From assembly GCA_031289615.1 (NCBI GenBank), contig JAITPD010000029.1, forward strand, positions 1 through 60,465: a stretch of 60,465 bases of DNA, written 5' to 3'. The notes beneath the pieces were generated by a model. That model ran no database searches, had not been told where the DNA came from, and worked only from the letters and a program-made list of their open reading frames with translations. Shown piece after piece: positions 51,789 through 58,671 of this stretch. The translations under genes and the position numbers were made by a program. This DNA comes from Lactobacillaceae bacterium. GTDB lineage: Bacteria; Bacillota; Bacilli; Lactobacillales; Lactobacillaceae. Every line of letters begins with the position of its first letter. Position 1 is the stretch's first letter.

Positions 51789-52283
51789 ATGACTATGAAT
51801 CGTTTTATGAAAAATACCGCACTTGTACTTTCTTCAATCACTTTGATGGCTGTTATTATTCCTTCTGGAGCAGTAGTATTTGCTTCGAGTAGTTCAAATG
51901 TTGAAAATGTTGACACAAATACTCGGAATAAAGTTCTTAAGGATGTAACTAATGAGTTGATTCGTATTTCTGTTGAACATGGATTTGGTGTTGATCTGGT
52001 TAATTTATCAGATTTTGAGAAAGAAATTGTTTTAAACGAATTTTATGTTCAAATGCCGGAAACTCGTAACCCGGTTGTCGCTGTTCTTGGCGCAATCGCT
52101 GCTGTTATTGCCATTGGAAAGTATGGGTATGATGCAGGACGTTATGGGGCAATGCGCTTGTCAGATAGTGGAGTTGTTACTAGGGGAACTTATAAAAATT
52201 ATCCAGCTCTGTACCCTGCAGTAACTGCTACTTTTGGAGTCATGGTTGGATTAGGATTTGATGATTGGATGAGGGGACGTTGA
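51789..52283 (+). CDS. Secreted protein, possible bacteriocin or toxin-like effector, unknown family
   Basis: 164 residues with a signal peptide (basic MNRFMKN, hydrophobic core, cleavage near VFA-S at 32). The mature part of about 132 residues has a charged first half (NTRNKVLKDVTNELIRIS) followed by a Gly/Ala-rich hydrophobic helix (PVVAVLGAIAAVIAIGKYG, 95-113) and a second apolar segment near the end (PAVTATFGVMVGLGF). No anchor. GGAGGGG sets ATG 51789, although the frame opens at 51738. Its stop overlaps the start of a 53-residue membrane peptide, a toxin/immunity-like arrangement, and an ABC transporter gene follows. The bacteriocin idea is inference from layout; I do not recognise the family. 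Confidence 0.75.
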   Translation: MTMNRFMKNTALVLSSITLMAVIIPSGAVVFASSSSNVENVDTNTRNKVLKDVTNELIRISVEHGFGVDLVNLSDFEKEIVLNEFYVQMPETRNPVVAVLGAIAAVIAIGKYGYDAGRYGAMRLSDSGVVTRGTYKNYPALYPAVTATFGVMVGLGFDDWMRGR

Positions 52284-52441
52284 TTAATTTAGTAGAATTA
52301 TTGCAAAATATAATCAGGGGACTATTGGATTTTGGAAGCTGGATTATCCAGCCTCTGATGTGGATTGTAATAGTTTGTTTGTTTATTGAAAACCACAGAT
52401 TAAAAAATAAAATTAAAGAACAAAAACATGATAAAACATAA
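52280..52441 (+). CDS. Coupled 53-residue membrane peptide, immunity-like
   Basis: TTG start overlapping the preceding stop (TTGA), with GAGGGGACG as ribosome binding site inside the upstream gene. The product begins MINLVELLQNIIRG, has one strongly hydrophobic span (WIIQPLMWIVIVCLFI, about 21-36) and a lysine-rich end (NRLKNKIKEQKHDKT-like, starting ENHR). The pattern fits a small single-span protein protecting the producer or acting as holin-like partner. A strong terminator follows at 52466. Confidence 0.65.
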   Translation: MINLVELLQNIIRGLLDFGSWIIQPLMWIVIVCLFIENHRLKNKIKEQKHDKT

Positions 52442-52465
52442 CTATATGAATAGTTTAATTTATGT

Positions 52466-52500
52466 AAAGTTTGCTGGTGCCACACTTAGCAAGCTTTTTT
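52466..52500 (+). terminator. Terminator of the secreted protein locus
   Basis: AAAG-TTGCT-GTG pairs with CAC-TAGCAA-CTTT in a long interrupted stem, followed by TTTTTT. Confidence 0.85.
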
Positions 52501-52597
52501 ATTTATTATCTGTGTAACTGCTTCCTGCATTTTTTAAATACAGTAAATCAGGATGATTTCGTGATTGACCTTTAATGGTAATAATGTTTAAATTTTG

Positions 52598-52603
52598 TAT
52601 AAT
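52598..52603 (+). promoter_or_regulatory. -10 box of the ABC transporter gene
   Basis: TATAAT preceded by TTTTG. The -35 is poor. Its position excludes the upstream start codons of the ABC gene's open frame. Confidence 0.5.
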
Positions 52604-52637
52604 TAAACTTTATATAGAAGCGAAAGTTGGAACGCTC

Positions 52638-54197
52638 ATGATTGAATACTTCAAAAAAATGTTAGCTGATATTGGAATGAAAGAATGCATCATCAATACT
52701 GTGATAGTAACGGCCCTTTACATTGTTATTTCACTACAGCCGTACATGCTTTCCAAAATATTTACGAACAGTGGCACGAATATTTTAGTAATCGGTAGCA
52801 TCATTATATTTTCATTTTTAGCGCAACCATTGGTAAATTTTCCTAATAACAATATGCTCCAAAGAATTAGGAAGTCATCAAAGAAAATAATTTTTGAGAG
52901 CGTGGCTGAAAAAGGGTTCCAGTATTCATTGAATCATTCTCTAGGCAAAACTCAATCGCTCATTAACGAAGCATCATTTTGTGTTCGAAATCTGTATTCT
53001 GAAGTATTTCAATTTTTCTTTAAATCAGTTATCATGGCGATTTTATATACATCTTTATTGGTACGAAGTGATTTTAAGTTAGGCATTATTTATTTAATTT
53101 CAGTGATAATTTTCTTGCTATTTGCCTATAAGACAAGCTCGAACAGTACTTCACATATTCAAACAGCTTTAAATAGTTCTACCAAAATTAATGAATACGT
53201 AGTTGATTATTTTCGCAATATTGATACGATTGCAAGTCGGAAAACAGTGAATTATGAGGCTGGAATTTATAACGAACTTTTGAATGATGAGAAAAACATA
53301 TACTATCATGTTCAATTGCTGCAGGATCGTAAATTTTTAGTTCAACAGATTTTTCTAATATTATTATTTGCGCTTCAATTTGTTTATTTGATGGTTTTTA
53401 ACGAAAACGGGAGACAGTTGATTTCTGAAAGTTTGTTGATTATGATTTATTCAATCATTGTGCTATCTTCTTTTTCAAAAAATGTTATTGTGGCGAAAGA
53501 ACTTTTTTCAAGGCTCAATATATCTTTAAATAAGCTGGACTTTAACGGTGGTGCGGATGTAGCAAATGTTGAGCACGCCAAGCAACAAGCTGGACTAAAA
53601 GCTGAAAATCTTGGAATAAAAATTCGCGAGAAAAAAATATTTGATGATTTGAATTTTAGTTTTAAGCATGATGAAAAAATTCATATCACCGGAGAAAACG
53701 GGTCTGGTAAAAGTACACTTGTTAAAATCATTAGTGGGCTACTGAAAGCAACTGAAGGATCAATTACTATTTCTGAGGAATACACAAAATCTGGTGAAAT
53801 CGCATATTTTTCTCAAACTTCAAATTTATTTAATCGAACCATCCGAGATAATTTGTTATATCCAGATGGGCAAGACTTAGATGAAAAATTAATTGAAACT
53901 TTGCGCGAGGTTGGGTTTTCAGGAAATAATTCAGAATTATTAACGTTGTTGGACGAATACCCTGGTGATTTAGACGGACAATTTTCTGGAGGTGAAAAAC
54001 AACGTATTCTTCTTGCTAGAATGCTGTTATCAAGTGGGAAAATTGTGATAATTGATGAGCTTGATTCTGCTTTGGATTCTGCTGGTAAAGAGGCTTTCAC
54101 AAAAATTATTAATGAAAAAATGAATGATCGGCTCGTTTTGGTTATTTCGCATTCTGATAAGACAGGAATTAATTTTGATCGAGAATTTAGTTTATAA
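52638..54197 (+). CDS. ABC exporter-type protein (membrane and ATPase domains fused)
   Basis: 519 residues. Residues 1-290 hold about five to six membrane spans. The ATPase domain has Walker A GENGSGKS (352-359), signature FSGGEKQ (449-455), Walker B VIIDELDSALD (470-480) and switch histidine VISHSDK. This is the half-transporter layout of peptide or lipid exporters, without a C39 peptidase domain. The frame is open from 52575, but that includes the -10 box, so ATG 52638 is the likely start; its ribosome binding site is weak. AT-rich with unbiased codons. It may export or defend against the secreted protein encoded just upstream, though a terminator separates them. Confidence 0.82.
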   Translation: MIEYFKKMLADIGMKECIINTVIVTALYIVISLQPYMLSKIFTNSGTNILVIGSIIIFSFLAQPLVNFPNNNMLQRIRKSSKKIIFESVAEKGFQYSLNHSLGKTQSLINEASFCVRNLYSEVFQFFFKSVIMAILYTSLLVRSDFKLGIIYLISVIIFLLFAYKTSSNSTSHIQTALNSSTKINEYVVDYFRNIDTIASRKTVNYEAGIYNELLNDEKNIYYHVQLLQDRKFLVQQIFLILLFALQFVYLMVFNENGRQLISESLLIMIYSIIVLSSFSKNVIVAKELFSRLNISLNKLDFNGGADVANVEHAKQQAGLKAENLGIKIREKKIFDDLNFSFKHDEKIHITGENGSGKSTLVKIISGLLKATEGSITISEEYTKSGEIAYFSQTSNLFNRTIRDNLLYPDGQDLDEKLIETLREVGFSGNNSELLTLLDEYPGDLDGQFSGGEKQRILLARMLLSSGKIVIIDELDSALDSAGKEAFTKIINEKMNDRLVLVISHSDKTGINFDREFSL

Positions 54198-54203
54198 CGA
54201 GCA

Positions 54204-54245
54204 AAAAATGCTAGAGCCCAAATCAACGGGTTCTAGCATTTTTAA
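54204..54245. terminator. Bidirectional terminator
   Basis: AAAAATGCTAGAGCCC pairs with GGGTTCTAGCATTTTT (one G-T pair) between convergent genes. Confidence 0.92.
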
Positions 54246-54250
54246 ATATT

Positions 54251-55204
54251 TTAAGGCAAATCATTTCCTGCCGCGAGATAAATATCGTACCATTCTTGAT
54301 TTGTTAATTGAACTTTGTCGTTTTCGGTCATTTCATCAATCCGGTTCAAACTCATCGATCCCAAGACGACTTGCATCTTTGCAGGATGATACGTAATCCA
54401 AGCGACTGCAACCGCATTTTTAGTCACGCCATATTTGTCAGCAATTTCTTGCAACTTGGCATTTACTTCTGGGAACTTTGGATTGTCGATAAATGGTCCT
54501 TCAAAGAAACCGTACTGGAATGGCGACCAGGCTTGAATCGTCATCTTCTTCAAACGCGAATAGGCTAAGATACCGCCATCATGATCAACAGAACGCGGAT
54601 CAGTCATGTTGACGTGGAATTCTGAATCAATCATTCCAGTATGCATAATACCAAACTGCAACTGATTAGCAACTAATTTTTGATCAACTGCGGATTGGAG
54701 AAGTTCAACTTGCCAAGGATTCATGTTTGAAACACCGAAATGGCGAACCTTGCCAGCTTTTTCAAGGGTATTAAAGGCTTCAGCAATTTCAGCAGGATCT
54801 TGCAATGTATCTGGACGATGTAACAAGAAGACATCCAAATAATCCGTTTGCAAACGTTGTAGTTCAGCATCAACAGACGCAATTAAATGTTTTCCAGCGA
54901 AATCATAACGCGGACCTGTCCAACCATCACCATTAATTTGCCCGTCTTCTAGGATGATCCCACCCTTTGACTGAATGAAAATATCATCACGAGATACACC
55001 AGCATCTTTTAACGCTTGTCCAAAAACGGTTGAAGATTTTCCAGCGGCATAAATATCAGCTGTGTCAAAGAAATTCACGCCCTTGTCGAGTGCTTTTTCT
55101 ACAGTTGATTGAGCTTCATTGGCGGTCTTTGAATCGATGCGCATGACACCCAAAGCGACGTCAGGAACGATTAAACCAGAATTACCTAAATTAATTTTAG
55201 CCAT
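54251..55204 (-). CDS. Aldo/keto reductase, YdhF-like
   Basis: 317-residue NADPH-dependent reductase. FFDTADIYAAG supplies the catalytic Asp and Tyr, FIQSKGG the Lys and VFLLHRPD the His. The cofactor-binding end AKMQVVLGSMSLNRIDEM is typical of the oxidoreductase YdhF group. Start follows GAAAGGAAAA on the minus strand. Unrelated in detail to the aldo/keto reductase at 3974. Monocistronic and convergent with the ABC transporter gene. Confidence 0.92.
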   Translation of the reverse strand: MAKINLGNSGLIVPDVALGVMRIDSKTANEAQSTVEKALDKGVNFFDTADIYAAGKSSTVFGQALKDAGVSRDDIFIQSKGGIILEDGQINGDGWTGPRYDFAGKHLIASVDAELQRLQTDYLDVFLLHRPDTLQDPAEIAEAFNTLEKAGKVRHFGVSNMNPWQVELLQSAVDQKLVANQLQFGIMHTGMIDSEFHVNMTDPRSVDHDGGILAYSRLKKMTIQAWSPFQYGFFEGPFIDNPKFPEVNAKLQEIADKYGVTKNAVAVAWITYHPAKMQVVLGSMSLNRIDEMTENDKVQLTNQEWYDIYLAAGNDLP

Positions 55205-55274
55205 TAAATTTTCCTTTCTTTAAATCCAGTAAACTACCCCTCCATTATAACAGCTTTATTGAGTCTGCTTGGCG

Positions 55275-55303
55275 TTGGTGGTTTCGCATGTAAACAATAT
55301 AAT
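55275..55303 (+). promoter_or_regulatory. Promoter of a 46-residue membrane peptide gene
   Basis: TTGGTG (55275-55280), 17-base spacer, TATAAT (55298-55303). Confidence 0.55.
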
Positions 55304-55325
55304 TACGGCCGTTGCATTTAAGAAA

Positions 55326-55466
55326 ATGAGTAAGGTCATTGCGGTTTTGTTAATCGTGGCTTCGGCGTGTGTGATCTTGCCGTTGGTTGGTAATTGGATT
55401 TCTGTAGTTTTGTATATCGTTGCTTTTGCATTGATTTTGACAAAGGGCAACAATCCAGCTAACTAA
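55326..55466 (+). CDS. Small two-span membrane peptide, 46 residues
   Basis: MSKVIAVLLIVASACVILPLVG followed by NWISVVLYIVAFALILTKG gives two hydrophobic spans with a basic start and NNPAN end. The frame opens further upstream at 55269, but the promoter at 55275-55303 places the transcript start near 55310, so ATG 55326 is chosen; TTAAGAAA is a weak ribosome binding site. A good terminator at 55485 completes a tiny transcription unit. No family recognised. Confidence 0.5.
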   Translation: MSKVIAVLLIVASACVILPLVGNWISVVLYIVAFALILTKGNNPAN

Positions 55467-55484
55467 ATTTTAGGTCTAAAATTG

Positions 55485-55516
55485 TCGAATTCCGTTTTTG
55501 GGGTTCGATTTTTTTG
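55485..55516 (+). terminator. Terminator of the 46-residue peptide gene
   Basis: TCGAATTCC pairs with GGGGTTCGA (two G-T pairs), followed by TTTTTTT. Confidence 0.8.
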
Positions 55517-55611
55517 GTTGTAAAAACATTCACACAAATTTCAGAAAATACACATAATGATAATATACAATGACGTTGTTGTAAAAAAATTAAATATTCG
55601 AGGTACATATT

Positions 55612-56010
55612 ATGAAATTACACACTAAGTTCATTGCTAGCACATTTTGTGCATTAGCGTTGTTAGGTGGCGGAACCGTATTAGCCAATACATGGACAGT
55701 TTCTTCTGTTTTGGTTCCTAGACTAGGTGGGGGTATTATAACTCAAGAGACGAATACAAAGACGACAAATTCAAATGTGGCGTCATTTAATGGTGATGCT
55801 ACACCAAACGCTTTAGGATATGCTGTTATGATTGTTAATTCAAAGGGAGAGGCGCGCTCTAGTTACACCAGTCTTAAAAAGGATGTAACGACGCAAGCTG
55901 CCAATAATACGGGAACAATCGGGTATAATTACCCAGCATACATTCACTCAAATATTGCAGAACCAAATAGTAACCAGACTAAGTTTCACTTCTCAGCAGA
56001 CGCGCAGTAG
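55612..56010 (+). CDS. Small secreted protein heading an ABC operon (DUF2712-like)
   Basis: 132 residues with a signal peptide (KLHTKFIASTFCALALLGGGTVLA, cleavage near LANTW). The mature part of about 106 residues is rich in Asn, Thr and Ser with no cysteine, contains YAVMIVNSKGEARSSYTS and ends FHFSADAQ. It reminds me of DUF2712-type secreted proteins encoded next to multi-membrane-protein ABC transporters; that assignment is from memory and unverified. GAGGT precedes the ATG and a TACAAT (55566-55571) may be its -10. First gene of a five-gene operon with tight spacing. Confidence 0.7.
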   Translation: MKLHTKFIASTFCALALLGGGTVLANTWTVSSVLVPRLGGGIITQETNTKTTNSNVASFNGDATPNALGYAVMIVNSKGEARSSYTSLKKDVTTQAANNTGTIGYNYPAYIHSNIAEPNSNQTKFHFSADAQ

Positions 56011-56020
56011 TTGAATTTGT

Positions 56021-56545
56021 ATGATTAGCTTATTAAAAACAAAGAGTCAACTAATGTATTGCATACTTGCCGCATTATCAGGAATTAGTTTTTTTGTGAG
56101 CGCAGATGTTAATACTGATATTCCAACCCAATTGTTATATAGACATATCACGTACTATTTAACGGTTCCCTTACTAGTAATAGTATGCGCTACTAGATTA
56201 CACAAAAATATGCACATTAAAAATAACTTGATTACTCGATTAGGGTACGTAAAGTTTATTGTTTTTCAATATGCAACTAGTTTTTTAATTTTACTTTGTT
56301 TCACGCTGATGCAATATATGGTGCTGTTTTTGTATGGGAATATTGCTCATGGTAGTGGTTACAATATGGCTGTATTCGCACTGATAGTTAATATTATTTT
56401 GTATATTAGTATCTGGTTGATTTTAAATTTAATTACATTCGGTGTTAATGGAAGTATTCTTGCTATAATCTGTGTTTTCTTAGGATTGGTAGTTCATTAC
56501 GCATATTATTTATTTCCTGTAATTTCTTATTATCCAGCTCGATAG
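56021..56545 (+). CDS. Integral membrane protein of the ABC operon (five spans)
   Basis: 174 residues with about five hydrophobic segments and short basic loops (ATRLHKNMHIKNNLITRLGYVKF). No ATPase or enzymatic motif. The arrangement resembles one permease of ABC-2 type exporters linked to secreted peptides. It starts 10 bases after the preceding stop without a clear ribosome binding site, so it may depend on coupling. Very AT-rich. Family not recognised. Confidence 0.7.
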   Translation: MISLLKTKSQLMYCILAALSGISFFVSADVNTDIPTQLLYRHITYYLTVPLLVIVCATRLHKNMHIKNNLITRLGYVKFIVFQYATSFLILLCFTLMQYMVLFLYGNIAHGSGYNMAVFALIVNIILYISIWLILNLITFGVNGSILAIICVFLGLVVHYAYYLFPVISYYPAR

Positions 56546-56557
56546 ATCGGAGTCTAA

Positions 56558-57409
56558 ATGCGAATTATATGGTTTTCAAAACTCAAATATTTACTTGCAG
56601 TAATTGTCTTAAATATTATTGCAATTTCTGATGTATTCCAAGGCATTAGAGAGAATGGGCCGGCATTGAAGGCAGTTAGCCAAAAAGCAGGAAATGAAGG
56701 GGGAATGATTTTATTCTATCAAATTCAAAGTGGTTATGCATCGGGGTTAATTCAGTTTGTGACAGGATTTTTAGGATACATAATTATTCCGATGATTTTT
56801 TCGCAACAGGTAATTAAATCAAGAATTACGAAATCAGATTCAATGTTGATTACGCGGGTGAATGGGAATAAAAATTACTTATTTTCAGCATTCTACACTA
56901 ACGCTGTGCTCACTTTCTTTGCCTTTTTATCTGCAGAACTAATGCGGCTAGTACTGATTGTCATATTCTATGCACCAATTCATTTGAATCAAACAAGTTG
57001 GTACTTAACAAAGAGTATGCAATATTACATTTTTAAAAATGGACTCGCTAATTTGGTTGCCTTTGTCTTATTGTTTTGTATTGGACAAGCTTTGTTTTCA
57101 AGTTTAGTGCTATCAATCGGGCTTTATCTAAAGAATCATGTGGTCTATTTATTGACGGGGTTAGCAGTGGCGTTGATTGGGATTGTCGTTCCTGGATTAG
57201 TTGGACCGCAGATAATTCAACATAATAGTTTTTGGACGTCGATTCTTTCAATTAATGCTCTCATTCAACCAGCCTTAAGTACAGTTGGAATGTGGGTTTC
57301 AAAGTACAATGGTGGCCTAGTTTGGCTTGGATCGTTTGCATTTTATGGATTAATTACAACAACATTATTAGCAATCAGAATCAAAATTGATGCTGGTAAG
57401 CATAACTAA
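56558..57409 (+). CDS. Integral membrane protein of the ABC operon (about seven spans)
   Basis: 283 residues with about six or seven spans. The first extracytoplasmic loop (residues 27-62, FQGIRENGPALKAVSQKAGNEGG) and cytoplasmic loop QVIKSRITKSDSMLITRVNGNKNY are characteristic of ABC-2 permeases, where the Arg-containing loop contacts the ATPase. CGGAG precedes the ATG and the gap to the previous gene is 12 bases. Likely pairs with the ATPase gene that follows. Confidence 0.72.
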   Translation: MRIIWFSKLKYLLAVIVLNIIAISDVFQGIRENGPALKAVSQKAGNEGGMILFYQIQSGYASGLIQFVTGFLGYIIIPMIFSQQVIKSRITKSDSMLITRVNGNKNYLFSAFYTNAVLTFFAFLSAELMRLVLIVIFYAPIHLNQTSWYLTKSMQYYIFKNGLANLVAFVLLFCIGQALFSSLVLSIGLYLKNHVVYLLTGLAVALIGIVVPGLVGPQIIQHNSFWTSILSINALIQPALSTVGMWVSKYNGGLVWLGSFAFYGLITTTLLAIRIKIDAGKHN

Positions 57410-57421
57410 CAGGTGGATAAA

Positions 57422-58033
57422 ATGCTATTAGAATTAAAAAATGTGAGCAAAAAATTTAATCAACAAATTGTGCTAGACGACGTTGATTTTAGTGTTGATA
57501 CTGGTAAGTTGATTCTGATTCGAGGAGCCAATGGTTCTGGTAAATCTACAATTTTCAAATTAATAGTTAAAATTATCGAGGCTGATAGTGGTGAAATTGT
57601 GATCGATGATAATGCTAATATTGGAGCTTTAATTGAAAATCCAATGTTTATGGAAGATTCGAATTTCAAGAATAACATGAAGTTTTTGGCAAAGATTAAA
57701 AACAATTTTGATGAGAGTGTCATTAAGGATTTAACTAAGCGCCTCGGGTTGGATTACGACAACAAGCTTAAATTGAGCAAATACTCGATTGGAATGCGCC
57801 AAAAAGCAGGCATCATTCAAGCGATCATGGAAGAGCAAAACCTAATATTGTTAGATGAACCAACACGCGGATTGGATCAGGATGCTTTACCTAAATTTTT
57901 TGCGATCATTAATGAATTAATCGCGAACGACAAAACGGTTATAATTACGTCTCATGAATTTTTGAATGATTTAAATTTTGATGCCACATATGAGTTGAAA
58001 GAGGGAAAGTTATCATTAAAACAGGAAAATTAG
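57422..58033 (+). CDS. ABC transporter ATP-binding protein
   Basis: 203-residue ATPase. Walker A GANGSGKS (35-42), signature YSIGMRQK (121-128), Walker B LILLDEPTRGLD (141-152) and switch histidine IITSHE are all present. The YSxGMxQ signature is typical of ATPases of drug and bacteriocin self-protection exporters. The frame opens with GTG 57413, but AGGTGG there serves as ribosome binding site for ATG 57422. Its partners are the membrane proteins on both sides. Confidence 0.9.
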   Translation: MLLELKNVSKKFNQQIVLDDVDFSVDTGKLILIRGANGSGKSTIFKLIVKIIEADSGEIVIDDNANIGALIENPMFMEDSNFKNNMKFLAKIKNNFDESVIKDLTKRLGLDYDNKLKLSKYSIGMRQKAGIIQAIMEEQNLILLDEPTRGLDQDALPKFFAIINELIANDKTVIITSHEFLNDLNFDATYELKEGKLSLKQEN

Positions 58034-58050
58034 GAAACCAAAGTTTATAC

Positions 58051-58482
58051 TTGGTTCTAGTTTTGATGGGAATGCTTATTTTCATTAAAAATCCAGATAC
58101 ATTTGCCAATGTAAGATATGGAATTGATCATTCAACTGTATTTAGCGTACTTTTTTCAATTATTTTAGGATCGATTGAACTTATTATGTTACTAAGCTAT
58201 TTTACTGACTTTTGGAATATCAGTGAGTTAGTTAATATTCGCGCTGGAAAAATGAAACGCGGATTGATTGAGTTAAAAATTATTGCGCCATGTCTGCTGT
58301 ATCTTTTAGGTGTAAATTTTTTGCTGGACCTGCTACATAAAAATATTTTATGGGGTGGATTATTAAGAATTGGAATAACTACGGTGTTGGTAGTCATTGC
58401 GGATCGATTGATTAAGCAAAAAATGTTTTTTGGTTGGGTTGCATTGATGATCATTATAATTGGACGTGTTTTTATATTTTAA
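58051..58482 (+). CDS. Membrane protein closing the ABC operon (four spans); start uncertain
   Basis: 143 residues from a TTG at 58051, with about four hydrophobic segments and the charged loop NIRAGKMKRGLIELK that resembles the ATPase-contacting loop of the other permease. The frame is open upstream: reading from 58012 adds IIKTGKLGNQSLY, a natural-looking basic N terminus before the first span, and GAGGGAAAG (58001-58009) is well placed for an ATC (58012) or ATT (58015) start. No ATG, GTG or TTG occurs in that extension, so a non-standard start is possible. Ends at a weak hairpin terminator. Confidence 0.65.
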   Translation: MVLVLMGMLIFIKNPDTFANVRYGIDHSTVFSVLFSIILGSIELIMLLSYFTDFWNISELVNIRAGKMKRGLIELKIIAPCLLYLLGVNFLLDLLHKNILWGGLLRIGITTVLVVIADRLIKQKMFFGWVALMIIIIGRVFIF

Positions 58483-58484
58483 TC

Positions 58485-58517
58485 GAGCAGTGGAAAATTA
58501 TTTCTGCTGCTTTTTTG
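58485..58517 (+). terminator. Probable terminator of the ABC operon
   Basis: AGCAG and GAAA pair with TTTC and TGCT across ATTA, followed by a T-run of six. Confidence 0.55.
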
Positions 58518-58583
58518 CTGTCTTATTGGTAGCAGAGGTGGCTTTCTTAGGCAATGTGACTTCAAAAGGTAAAGATTGTTTAA

Positions 58584-58611
58584 TTGTTCAATCATTTAGC
58601 TTCTGTATAAT
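58584..58611 (+). promoter_or_regulatory. Promoter of the lactate permease gene
   Basis: TTGTTC (58584-58589), 16-base spacer, TATAAT (58606-58611). Confidence 0.65.
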
Positions 58612-58671
58612 GGTAAGTGAACGTAATAATCAGTTTTTTTAAAATATAAAATAAGTTGTAGGAGAGTTTTA

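Noticed and set aside
58460-58642. 60-residue open frame after the ABC operon
   Set aside because: It covers the terminator and the lctP promoter and has no ribosome binding site.
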